The notes beneath the pieces were generated by a model. That model saw only the letters and a program-made list of their open reading frames with translations, had not been told where the DNA came from and did not search any database. From contig JAYFPL010000144.1 of assembly GCA_034927775.1 (NCBI GenBank), forward strand, positions 1 to 13,928: a DNA stretch of 13,928 bases, given 5' to 3'. Both the position numbers and the translations under genes were made by a program. Origin of the DNA: IOR16 sp034927775 (GTDB taxonomy: Bacteria > Bacillota > Clostridia > Peptostreptococcales > Anaerovoracaceae). Below, in pieces: positions 1-7,273 of the stretch (position 1 is the first letter of the stretch; every line of letters starts with the position of its first letter).

Positions 1-174
1 TCTTTCTTCCGGTGCCTTGTCAATCTGGTCGAATGCAACCTGTTCGCCAAGTCCGTATCTCTGATGAAGAGTCTTTGTGATTGCAGCTGTTAATGTAGTC
101 TTTCCGTGGTCTACGTGACCAATAGTACCGATGTTTACATGCGGTTTTGTTCTTTCAAATTTAGCCTTTGCCAT
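1..174 (-). CDS. tuf: Elongation factor Tu, N-terminal 58 residues (cut by window edge)
   Basis: EF-Tu is the GTPase that delivers aminoacyl-tRNA to the ribosomal A site. The visible start is ATG at 172-174, and the protein opens MAKAKFERTKPHVNIGTIGH. The G1 phosphate-binding loop GHVDHGKT lies at residues 19-26, and the stretch FDQIDKAPEER before the window edge leads into the switch I region, as in other EF-Tu proteins. The remainder, about 340 residues in the family, lies outside the window. A good ribosome binding site (GGAGGA, 183-188) sits 8 bases before the ATG. The gene follows fusA after 78 bases, the last position of the classical str operon rpsL-rpsG-fusA-tuf. I see no convincing promoter of its own in the gap, so co-transcription with fusA is inferred. 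Confidence 0.97.
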   Translation of the reverse strand, partial: MAKAKFERTKPHVNIGTIGHVDHGKTTLTAAITKTLHQRYGLGEQVAFDQIDKAPEER

Positions 175-205
175 TATAAAATTCCTCCATTTTATAAATA
201 TGTCA

Positions 206-240
206 GACATTCCTCACAGCTTATGCATGCAAGGAATGCC
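206..240 (-). other. Hairpin between fusA and tuf
   Basis: Arms at 206-214 and 232-240 can form a 9-bp stem with one G-U pair and a 17-base loop that contains GCATGC. It lies 12 bases after the fusA stop and about 30 bases before the tuf start. In the transcribed direction no U-run follows, so it does not look like an intrinsic terminator. A role as an mRNA processing or stability element between the fusA and tuf cistrons is only a guess. Confidence 0.4.
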
Positions 241-252
241 TTTTATATTTCA

Positions 253-2316
253 TTATTTATTGATCTTATCAATTAAGCTATCCGGTAACTTTTCAAAATG
301 ATCCATCTGCATTACATAAACGCCACGGCCCTGTGTCTTAGAACGTAAGTCTGTTGCATATCCAAACATTTCAGACAGCGGAACAAAAGAACGAACCGTT
401 ACAGCTCCATTATTGATTTCAGAACCTTCGATTCTTCCTCTTCTGGAACTGATATCACCAATAATGTCACCCATATAATCTTCAGGTGCATTTACTTCTA
501 CCTTCATGATTGGTTCAAGCAATGCTGGCTTTGCCTTTTTAACAGCTTCTCTGAATGCCATGGAAGCAGCAATTTTAAATGCCATTTCGGAAGAGTCAAC
601 TTCATGGTAAGAACCATCGTATAACTCAACACCAACATCCACAACCTGATAACCTGCTAAAGGACCAGTTTGCATGGATTCACGAATACCTTCATCGATC
701 TTAGGAATGTATTCCTTAGGAATTGCACCACCAATGATAGCATTCTTAAATTCATATCCTGCACCTGGGTCTCTAGGATAAATTCTGATTTTAACGTGAC
801 CATACTGTCCACGACCACCAGACTGCTTCGCATACTTATGATCAACATCTGCATTACTTGTAATAGTTTCTTTGTAGGATACTTGCGGTTTACCTACATT
901 AGCTTCTACTTTAAATTCACGAAGAAGTCGATCAACGATAATTTCTAAGTGAAGCTCACCCATACCTGCAATGATTGTCTGTCCGGTTTCTTCATGCGTA
1001 AATGTCTTAAAAGTAGGATCTTCTTCTGCTAATTTAGAAAGCGCAATACCCATTTTTTCTTGACCAGCCTTAGTTTTAGGCTCAATCGCAATTTCAATTA
1101 CCGGTTCTGGGAAATCCATAGATTCCAGAATGATTTCTTCCTTTTCATCACACAGAGTGTCACCAGTTGTTGTATCTTTTAACCCTACTGCTGCTGCAAT
1201 ATCACCAGCATAAACCATTTCGATTTCTTCTCTCTTGTTTGCATGCATCTGTAGGATTCTTCCGATTCTTTCTTTTTTACCCTTTGTAGAGTTATAAACA
1301 TAAGAACCAGAAGATAATGTACCGGAGTACACACGGAAGAATGCGAGCTTACCAACAAATGGGTCAGCCATAATCTTAAATGCCAATGCTGAGAATGGAC
1401 CATTGTCATCTGCAATTCTTTCTGCTTCTTCTTCTGTGTCCGGTAAAATCCCCTTAATCGGTGGAATATCTATCGGAGAAGGTAAATAATCTAATACTGC
1501 ATCAAGCAAAGGCTGTACACCCTTGTTTCTATATGCGGAACCGCAAGTTACAGGAACCATCTGACCTGCAATGGTCATTTTACGAATGGTTCTCTTGATT
1601 TCATCATTGGTCAGTTCTTCACCATCCAAATACTTCATCAAAAGTTCTTCATCGCCTTCTGCAACTGCTTCGACCATCTTTGCTCTCCACTCTTCAGCAG
1701 TTTCTTTCATATCTTCCGGAATGTCTACAAATTCAAACTCTTTACCAAGTTCGTCCTTATATACTTCGGCTTTCATTTGAACTAAGTCAATGATTCCAAC
1801 GAAATTCTCTTCTTTTCCTATCGGCAATTGAATCGCAACTGCATTCGCCTTAAGACGATCTACAACCATATCCATAACACGATAGAAATCAGCACCTAAA
1901 ATGTCCATCTTATTGATAAAGATCATTCTTGGTACTCCATATTTATCTGCTTGTCTCCAAACAGTTTCGGACTGTGGTTCAACACCGCCCTTTGCACACA
2001 ATACCGTTACAGCACTATCCAATACTCGCAGAGATCTTTCAACTTCTACGGTAAAGTCTACGTGTCCTGGCGTGTCAATAATATTAATTCTGGTATCCTT
2101 CCACTGAGCAGTTGTTGCAGCAGAGGTAATGGTAATTCCTCTTTCCTGCTCCTGCGCCATCCAGTCCATGGTAGCCGCACCTTCATGAGTTTCACCAATC
2201 TTGTGAGTTCTTCCTGTGTAAAACAAAATTCTCTCTGTTGTTGTGGTTTTTCCTGCATCAATGTGGGCCATGATACCTATATTTCTAGTCTTTTCTAACG
2301 GAAACTGTCTAGGCAT
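253..2316 (-). CDS. fusA: Elongation factor G
   Basis: EF-G is the cytoplasmic GTPase that drives tRNA-mRNA translocation and, with ribosome recycling factor, splits spent ribosomes. The 687 residues match the normal family length. The G1 motif AHIDAGKT is at 17-24, G3 DTPGHVDF at 81-88 with the GTPase histidine H85, and G4 NKMD at 135-138. Domain IV features are present near the C-terminal third, including SGGRGQYGHV and the GSYHEVDSSEMAF segment. The start is ATG at 2314-2316, preceded at 6 bases by GAGGAG (2323-2328). It begins 21 bases after the rpsG stop, so the two are co-transcribed. Nothing suggests a specialised paralogue such as a tetracycline-resistance ribosomal protection protein: the sequence follows the housekeeping form throughout. 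Confidence 0.98.
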   Translation of the reverse strand: MPRQFPLEKTRNIGIMAHIDAGKTTTTERILFYTGRTHKIGETHEGAATMDWMAQEQERGITITSAATTAQWKDTRINIIDTPGHVDFTVEVERSLRVLDSAVTVLCAKGGVEPQSETVWRQADKYGVPRMIFINKMDILGADFYRVMDMVVDRLKANAVAIQLPIGKEENFVGIIDLVQMKAEVYKDELGKEFEFVDIPEDMKETAEEWRAKMVEAVAEGDEELLMKYLDGEELTNDEIKRTIRKMTIAGQMVPVTCGSAYRNKGVQPLLDAVLDYLPSPIDIPPIKGILPDTEEEAERIADDNGPFSALAFKIMADPFVGKLAFFRVYSGTLSSGSYVYNSTKGKKERIGRILQMHANKREEIEMVYAGDIAAAVGLKDTTTGDTLCDEKEEIILESMDFPEPVIEIAIEPKTKAGQEKMGIALSKLAEEDPTFKTFTHEETGQTIIAGMGELHLEIIVDRLLREFKVEANVGKPQVSYKETITSNADVDHKYAKQSGGRGQYGHVKIRIYPRDPGAGYEFKNAIIGGAIPKEYIPKIDEGIRESMQTGPLAGYQVVDVGVELYDGSYHEVDSSEMAFKIAASMAFREAVKKAKPALLEPIMKVEVNAPEDYMGDIIGDISSRRGRIEGSEINNGAVTVRSFVPLSEMFGYATDLRSKTQGRGVYVMQMDHFEKLPDSLIDKINK

Positions 2317-2337
2317 ATCTGACTCCTCTCTCTATGA

Positions 2338-2808
2338 TTACCATCTGTAGTGAGCAAATGCCTTATTTGCTTCAGCCATCTTATGGGTATCTTCTTTCTT
2401 CTTTACGGAAGCTCCGGTATTATTAGCTGCATCCATAAGTTCTTTTGCAAGTCTTTCTGCCATATACTTTTCGCCTCTAAGTCTGGTATATTTTGTTAAC
2501 CATCTCAGACCAAGTGTCTGACGTCTTTCTGCTCTTACTTCAACCGGAACCTGATAGTTTGCACCACCAACACGTCTTGCCTTAACTTCAACAACAGGCA
2601 TAATGTTGTTCATTGCTTTTTCGAACACTTCTAAAGGTTCTTCATTTGTTACTTCTTTAATTTTATTAAAAGCGTCATAAACGATCGACTGCGCTACACC
2701 CTTTTTTCCATCCAGCATGATGCTGTTGATTAGCTTAGCTACAACAACACTGCCGTATACTGGATCAGGAAGCACTTCTCTCTTTGGAATATTTCCTCTT
2801 CTTGGCAC
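2338..2808 (-). CDS. rpsG: 30S ribosomal protein S7
   Basis: S7 binds the 3' major domain of 16S rRNA, nucleates assembly of the 30S head and contacts the E-site tRNA. The 156 residues are the standard length. It begins MPRRGNIPKREVLPDP, has the conserved core around RRVGGANYQVPVEV, and ends with the typical AFAHYRW. The start codon is GTG (2806-2808); no ATG is available at the family N-terminus, and AGGAGG (2817-2822) sits 8 bases upstream, so GTG is the real start. It follows rpsL after 115 bases that contain two hairpins, and precedes fusA by 21 bases. In E. coli S7 represses its own operon by binding the S12-S7 intercistronic RNA; whether the structure here does the same is not shown by the sequence. 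Confidence 0.98.
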   Translation of the reverse strand: MPRRGNIPKREVLPDPVYGSVVVAKLINSIMLDGKKGVAQSIVYDAFNKIKEVTNEEPLEVFEKAMNNIMPVVEVKARRVGGANYQVPVEVRAERRQTLGLRWLTKYTRLRGEKYMAERLAKELMDAANNTGASVKKKEDTHKMAEANKAFAHYRW

Positions 2809-2816
2809 TTCTCTTC

Positions 2817-2822
2817 CCTCCT
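2817..2822 (-). promoter_or_regulatory. Ribosome binding site of rpsG (supports GTG start)
   Basis: AGGAGG in the transcribed direction, 8 bases before the GTG at 2806-2808. It decides the start codon of S7. Confidence 0.9.
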
Positions 2823-2833
2823 ATTTCGGTACT

Positions 2834-2887
2834 CGACACAATGCATTCATGTGCCGCGGTGCCACTCAATATCTATATTAAGGGCAC
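2834..2887 (-). promoter_or_regulatory. Tandem hairpins with T-box-like core between rpsL and rpsG
   Basis: In the transcribed direction, hairpin A runs from 2887 to 2859: GUGCC (2887-2883) pairs with GGCAC (2863-2859). An inner 7-bp helix (2882-2876 with 2871-2865) closes a UAGA loop, and one U is bulged. Hairpin B pairs 2856-2850 with 2840-2834, 7 bp with a 9-base loop, and ends 12 bases before the rpsG ribosome binding site. The GGCAC arm is repeated at 2855-2851, so the two hairpins can exchange partners. The joint between them reads GUGGCACCGCGG, which contains the T-box antiterminator core UGGNACCGCG. No T-box Stem I or terminator fits in the 115-base gap, so a true T-box is unlikely. 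A translational control site for S7 is the better guess. Confidence 0.5.
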
Positions 2888-2923
2888 GTTTTAGTTTTCC
2901 CGATTCTTTCTTAAATATAACTC

Positions 2924-3340
2924 TTATTTTTTCTTAGCTCTCTTCGCGCCATACTTGGAACGAGCCTGGTTTCTGTTAGCCACTCCAGCAGTGTCAAGTG
3001 TACCTCTAACGATATGGTATCTTACACCTGGAAGGTCCTTAACTCTACCACCACGAATCAACACAACGCTATGCTCTTGCAAATTGTGTCCAATACCTGG
3101 GATATAAGCAGTCACTTCGATACCGTTAGTAAGCTTAACTCTTGCTACTTTTCTTAACGCGGAGTTTGGCTTCTTAGGAGTTACAGTCTTTACGGAAGTA
3201 CATACGCCTCTCTTTTGAGGTGCTTCTGTGTCTGTAGGTACTCTCTTAATGGAGTTCATACCCTTTAACAGCGCAGGAGCAGTAGACTTCTTTTCAGCTC
3301 TGATTCTTCCCTGTCTTACCAGTTGATTAATTGTAGGCAT
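2924..3340 (-). CDS. rpsL: 30S ribosomal protein S12
   Basis: S12 sits at the decoding centre of the 30S subunit and influences accuracy and streptomycin binding. The 138 residues equal the Firmicutes form, which is 13 residues longer than the E. coli protein just before APQKRGVCT. The conserved TPKKPNSALRK loop places K56 at the classical streptomycin position (K43 in E. coli). GRVKDLPG supplies the second one (K88 in E. coli), so the protein has the sensitive, accurate wild-type residues. The start is ATG at 3338-3340 with AAAGGAG (3347-3353) 6 bases upstream. It is the first gene of the str operon and is preceded by its own promoter and a leader of about 90 bases. No gene for an L7Ae-like protein lies between rpoC and rpsL, although many Firmicutes carry one there. 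Confidence 0.98.
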   Translation of the reverse strand: MPTINQLVRQGRIRAEKKSTAPALLKGMNSIKRVPTDTEAPQKRGVCTSVKTVTPKKPNSALRKVARVKLTNGIEVTAYIPGIGHNLQEHSVVLIRGGRVKDLPGVRYHIVRGTLDTAGVANRNQARSKYGAKRAKKK

Positions 3341-3354
3341 CTAAATCTCCTTTC

Positions 3355-3378
3355 TTTGCACAAATCTATCCGTGCAAA
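3355..3378 (-). promoter_or_regulatory. Leader hairpin next to the rpsL ribosome binding site
   Basis: Perfect 7-bp stem (3355-3361 with 3372-3378, TTTGCAC / GTGCAAA) and a 10-base loop. It directly abuts the rpsL ribosome binding site at 3347-3353, so it could affect ribosome access. No U-run follows, so it is not a terminator. Confidence 0.45.
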
Positions 3379-3394
3379 AACTAAATAATTTATG

Positions 3395-3415
3395 TTTAAA
3401 CCCAAATGGTTTAAA
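3395..3415 (-). other. Second leader hairpin of rpsL
   Basis: Eight-bp stem (3395-3402 with 3408-3415, TTTAAACC / GGTTTAAA) around a 5-base loop. It lies about 15 bases after the predicted transcription start. It is A+T-rich except for two G-C pairs at the loop; its role is unknown. Confidence 0.4.
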
Positions 3416-3431
3416 TCCATAGCGAACCAAA

Positions 3432-3482
3432 GCTCAGTATATCATTAAACCAACAAAGTTGTCAATTTTTTTCATACTGAGC
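3432..3482. repeat. Nine-bp inverted repeat enclosing the str promoter
   Basis: GCTCAGTAT at 3432-3440 is mirrored perfectly by ATACTGAGC at 3474-3482, 33 bases apart. The left arm covers most of the -10 box. A smaller dyad, CAACAAAGTTG at 3451-3461, lies almost on the same centre. As DNA it could be an operator. In RNA read through from rpoC it would form a long-looped hairpin. Either role is inference. Confidence 0.55.
3436..3465 (-). promoter_or_regulatory. Promoter of the str operon (rpsL-rpsG-fusA-tuf)
   Basis: Perfect -35 TTGACA (3460-3465) and -10 TATACT (3436-3441) with TG at the extended -10 position and an 18-base spacer. An A-tract lies directly upstream of the -35. This is a housekeeping sigma-factor type promoter. 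Transcription should start near 3429, giving a leader of about 90 bases. No intrinsic terminator is visible between the rpoC stop and this promoter, so some rpoBC transcripts may also enter the operon. Confidence 0.85.
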
Positions 3483-3532
3483 AATGATTATTTTTTATTC
3501 TTTTATTTTTTACAAACTTCTATCTATTTTTA

Positions 3533-6500
3533 CTAAACCTCGGTAAACCCTAAATCTAAATCGTCGCTTGCATCATTTGTTTCTGTTGCAGCCGCAACCT
3601 CATGGTTTACAGATTCATCCTCAGGCTTGAAAAATGGCGCATTGTCTTCTAATACATCTTCAAACTCATCCTCTTCTTCAGAATGTGTTTTAAAAGAATT
3701 CATATATTCCGTATTTACACCATAATCCAAATTAATGTTGCGATAACGCTTCATTCCCGTTCCTGCCGGAATCAACTTACCGATAATAACATTTTCTTTT
3801 AATCCAAGAAGCTTATCATTCTTACCCTTAATTGCTGCATCAGTTAGGACACGAGTCGTTTCCTGGAAGGATGCGGCTGATAAGAAGGAGTTTGTTGCAA
3901 GGGATGCCTTTGTAATACCGAGAAGTACACGCTTACCGACAGCCGGCTGCTGCCCTTCTTCCAATGCACCATTCGCTTCCTCCAATTCAATCTGGCTATA
4001 TAGACCACCAGGAAGAAGTGTCGTGTCACCTGCATCTTCAATCTTACACTTAGAAAGCATCTGGCTTACAATTACTTCAACGTGCTTATCATTGATGTCT
4101 ACACCTTGTTGCTTATACACTCTCTGTACTTCCTTAAGAAGATACTGATATACACCTTCTACACCATTTAGTCTTAAGATATCATGCGGATTAAGCGGAC
4201 CCTTTGTAATCGCATCACCAGCTTTGATAAAGTCACCTTCCAACACACGTAAACGTGCACCGTACGGAATGATGTAAACATGTTCTTCTTCACCACGAAT
4301 TTTAACCTCAGTTTTGTTGTCCTTTCGACTTTCAATGGATACTACGGTACCATCAGCTTCACAAACTTCAGCAAGACCCTTTGGCTTTCTGGCTTCGAAC
4401 AATTCTTCAACTCTTGGAAGACCCTGTGTGATATCGTTTCCTGCAACGGATACACCGCCTGTATGGAAGGTACGCATTGTCAACTGAGTACCCGGTTCTC
4501 CGATGGACTGAGCAGCGGTAATACCAACTGCCTCACCGATATTAACCGGTTCACCCGTAGCAAGATTTCTGCCGTAACACTTAGCACATATTCCGGACTG
4601 ACTCTTACAAGCCATAACGGAACGAATCTTAACTACTTCAATTCCGGCTTTTTCAATTGCTTCTGCCGCAGCTTCTTTAATTTCCTCTCCACCTGCAACA
4701 ATTAAATTGCCTTTTTGATCGTAAATATCTTCCATTGCAGTTCTTCCTACAATACGAAGTTTTAACGCTTCAATGACTTCTTTTCCATCCACAAATGCTC
4801 TGACTTCAATTCCTTCTGTCGTTCCGCAATCCACTTCACGAACGATAGCATTATGGCTGACATCTACTAATCTTCTTGTCAAATATCCAGAGTCAGCGGT
4901 ACGAAGAGCCGTATCGGCCAGACCCTTTCTTGCTCCGTTGGAGGAAAGGAAGTACTCCATAACGGAAAGTCCTTCACGGAAGTTAGCCGTGATTGGAATT
5001 TCGATAGTTTTACCGGTTGCGTTTGCCATTAGACCACGCATACCGCCTACCTGTTTAATCTGGTTCTTACTACCACGGGCTCCGGAATGAGCCATGATAT
5101 ATAAGTTATTTAAAGTTCCTAAGGAAGCCATCAAAGCATCTGCAACATCGTCCGTTGCTTTATGCCATGTTTGGATTACCTTTTCGTAACGTTCATCGTT
5201 CGACATCAAACCACGACGATAAGCAGATTGATATTTATCAACAATTGACTGTGCCTGTTCAATAATCGACGCCTTTTCCTTTGGCATTTCCATATCTGCA
5301 ACACTGATGGTAATCGCTGCCTTTGTTGAGTAGCGGAATCCCGTACTCTTAATATGATCAAGCATCTTTACCGTTTCTGTGTTGCCATGTCGACGATAAC
5401 ATTTGTCAATAATTTGACCTAGCTTTTTCTTATCACAAAGGAAATCAACCTCCAAAGAATACGCATCAACAGTTCTGTCAATGTAGCCCAAATCCTGAGG
5501 AATTTTATCATTGAAGATAAAACGTCCTACAGTCGATTCTACTAACTTACCAGAATCTTCCTTAGAGAGCTTTTTTCGAACCTTTACTTTTGCATGAATT
5601 CCAACAGCACCTGTTTGGTAAGCCATTAAAAGCTCATCGTAGTCGGTAAAAATTCTTCCATCACCCTTTTCAGCCTTACTGCTTCTGTCCTCCAAACCTG
5701 GGTGAGTCAAATAATAACTTCCCAGAATCATGTCCTGTGTTGGAGTGGTGATTGGAGAACCATCCTTTGGAGCAAGAATGTTGTTGACGGAAAGCATTAA
5801 GAATCTGGCTTCTGCCTGTGCTTCTACGGAAAGCGGAACGTGTACCGCCATTTGGTCACCGTCAAAGTCAGCATTGTATGCAGTACATACCAATGGATGA
5901 AGCTTAATTGCTTTACCTTCTACCAATACTGGTTCAAATGCCTGAATACCTAATCTGTGCAATGTCGGTGCACGGTTTAGAAGAACCGGATGATCCTTAA
6001 TTACTTCATCTAAGACATCCCATACTTCTGGACGTACTTTTTCTACCATGCGCTTTGCACTCTTAATATTATGTGCATGACCGTCCTGAACTAATTTTTT
6101 CATAATAAATGGCTTAAACAATTCCAATGCCATTTTCTTTGGAAGACCGCACTGATAGAATTTCAGTTCCGGACCTACAACGATTACGGAACGTCCAGAG
6201 TAGTCAACACGCTTACCTAATAGATTCTGACGGAAACGACCTTGCTTACCCTTTAACATATCTGATAAAGATTTTAATGGTCTGCTTCCCGGTCCCGTTA
6301 CCGGTCTGCCTCTTCTGCCGTTATCAATCAAGGCATCGACAGCTTCCTGAAGCATTCTTTTTTCATTTCGAACAATAATGTCCGGAGCTCCCAAATCTAA
6401 AAGTCTTTTCAGACGATTGTTTCTATTAATTACTCTTCGATATAAATCGTTTAAGTCGGATGTCGCAAATCTTCCGCCATCTAGTTGTACCATCGGTCTA

Positions 6501-7213
6501 AGATCTGGTGGAATAACAGGGATGACTTCCAAAATCATCCATTCCGGCTTATTTCCCGAAGTTCTTAATGCCTCAATGACTTCCAAGCGACGAACAATTC
6601 GGATTTTTTTCTGTCCGGAAGCTTCTTTCAACTTATTTCTCAAATCTTCAGATAAGGCAACCAAATCGATTTGAGAAAGCAATTCTTTAATTGCCTCCGC
6701 ACCCATAGCGGCTTTAAATCCACTTCCAAATTTATCTTTTGCTTCTCTATATTGTTGTTCAGTTAGTATTTCTTTATAACCCAATCCAGAATCACCCGAA
6801 TCCGTTACGATATATGCAGCAAAATACAAGACCTTTTCCAGATTTCTTGGTGAAATATCAAGTACTAAGCCCATTCTGCTTGGAATACCTTTAAAATACC
6901 AAATGTGAGAAACCGGAGCAGCAAGTTCAATGTGCCCCATTCTCTCTCTTCGAACCTTTGCTTTTGTTACTTCAACACCACAGCGATCACATACAATTCC
7001 CTTATAGCGGATTCGTTTATACTTACCGCAATGGCATTCCCAGTCTTTTGTAGGTCCAAATATTTTTTCACAAAACAAACCTTCTTTTTCCGGTTTTAAA
7101 GTTCTGTAGTTAATGGTTTCCGGCTTTTTAACTTCACCGTGCGACCAGCTTCGAATCTTTTCTGTGGAAGCTAAACTTATTTGTAATGATTCAAAATTGT
7201 TTAATTCGTACAA
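3533..7213 (-). CDS. rpoC: DNA-directed RNA polymerase subunit beta'
   Basis: The beta' subunit carries the catalytic magnesium site and much of the DNA clamp of RNA polymerase. With the start chosen here it has 1226 residues. The N-terminal zinc site is C60, C62, C75 and C78. The active-site loop NADFDGDQ is at 447-454, with the metal-binding aspartates D449, D451 and D453. The bridge helix region is near 770, the second zinc site uses CGTTEG near 795 and CKSQSGICAKC near 870, and the trigger loop (MRTFHTGG) is near 910. The last 50 residues are an acidic tail. I place the start at TTG 7211-7213, giving (M)YELNNFESLQ, because it matches the family N-terminus and has GGGGAG 7 bases upstream. 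An upstream TTG at 7253-7255 would add 14 residues but has no ribosome binding site. It follows rpoB after 60 bases. Confidence 0.97.
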   Translation of the reverse strand: MYELNNFESLQISLASTEKIRSWSHGEVKKPETINYRTLKPEKEGLFCEKIFGPTKDWECHCGKYKRIRYKGIVCDRCGVEVTKAKVRRERMGHIELAAPVSHIWYFKGIPSRMGLVLDISPRNLEKVLYFAAYIVTDSGDSGLGYKEILTEQQYREAKDKFGSGFKAAMGAEAIKELLSQIDLVALSEDLRNKLKEASGQKKIRIVRRLEVIEALRTSGNKPEWMILEVIPVIPPDLRPMVQLDGGRFATSDLNDLYRRVINRNNRLKRLLDLGAPDIIVRNEKRMLQEAVDALIDNGRRGRPVTGPGSRPLKSLSDMLKGKQGRFRQNLLGKRVDYSGRSVIVVGPELKFYQCGLPKKMALELFKPFIMKKLVQDGHAHNIKSAKRMVEKVRPEVWDVLDEVIKDHPVLLNRAPTLHRLGIQAFEPVLVEGKAIKLHPLVCTAYNADFDGDQMAVHVPLSVEAQAEARFLMLSVNNILAPKDGSPITTPTQDMILGSYYLTHPGLEDRSSKAEKGDGRIFTDYDELLMAYQTGAVGIHAKVKVRKKLSKEDSGKLVESTVGRFIFNDKIPQDLGYIDRTVDAYSLEVDFLCDKKKLGQIIDKCYRRHGNTETVKMLDHIKSTGFRYSTKAAITISVADMEMPKEKASIIEQAQSIVDKYQSAYRRGLMSNDERYEKVIQTWHKATDDVADALMASLGTLNNLYIMAHSGARGSKNQIKQVGGMRGLMANATGKTIEIPITANFREGLSVMEYFLSSNGARKGLADTALRTADSGYLTRRLVDVSHNAIVREVDCGTTEGIEVRAFVDGKEVIEALKLRIVGRTAMEDIYDQKGNLIVAGGEEIKEAAAEAIEKAGIEVVKIRSVMACKSQSGICAKCYGRNLATGEPVNIGEAVGITAAQSIGEPGTQLTMRTFHTGGVSVAGNDITQGLPRVEELFEARKPKGLAEVCEADGTVVSIESRKDNKTEVKIRGEEEHVYIIPYGARLRVLEGDFIKAGDAITKGPLNPHDILRLNGVEGVYQYLLKEVQRVYKQQGVDINDKHVEVIVSQMLSKCKIEDAGDTTLLPGGLYSQIELEEANGALEEGQQPAVGKRVLLGITKASLATNSFLSAASFQETTRVLTDAAIKGKNDKLLGLKENVIIGKLIPAGTGMKRYRNINLDYGVNTEYMNSFKTHSEEEDEFEDVLEDNAPFFKPEDESVNHEVAAATETNDASDDLDLGFTEV

Positions 7214-7220
7214 GGAGCGT

Positions 7221-7226
7221 CTCCCC
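7221..7226 (-). promoter_or_regulatory. Ribosome binding site that sets the rpoC TTG start
   Basis: GGGGAG in the transcribed direction, 7 bases before TTG at 7211-7213. No comparable site precedes the more distal TTG at 7253-7255, and no in-frame ATG exists near the family N-terminus. Confidence 0.8.
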
Positions 7227-7273
7227 TTCCCTTTATTCGTTCTCAAGTGAAACAACGGATGCTTTTGTATTGT

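Noticed and set aside
175..252. A separate tuf promoter in the fusA-tuf gap
   Set aside because: TATAAA-like bases occur near 195, but no -35 box at a normal distance could be found.
2851..2866. True T-box riboswitch upstream of rpsG
   Set aside because: The core motif is present, but there is no room for Stem I or a specifier loop and no terminator follows. Control of S7 by a tRNA is not known to me. Kept only as a finding about a T-box-like core.
4280..4705. Plus-strand open frame of 141 codons inside rpoC
   Set aside because: It lies wholly antisense to conserved beta' coding sequence around the second zinc site and trigger loop. No ribosome binding site or promoter was seen, and the composition is that of a shadow frame.
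7214..7255. Longer rpoC start at TTG 7253-7255
   Set aside because: It would add 14 residues with no family match and has no ribosome binding site, whereas the TTG at 7211-7213 has both.
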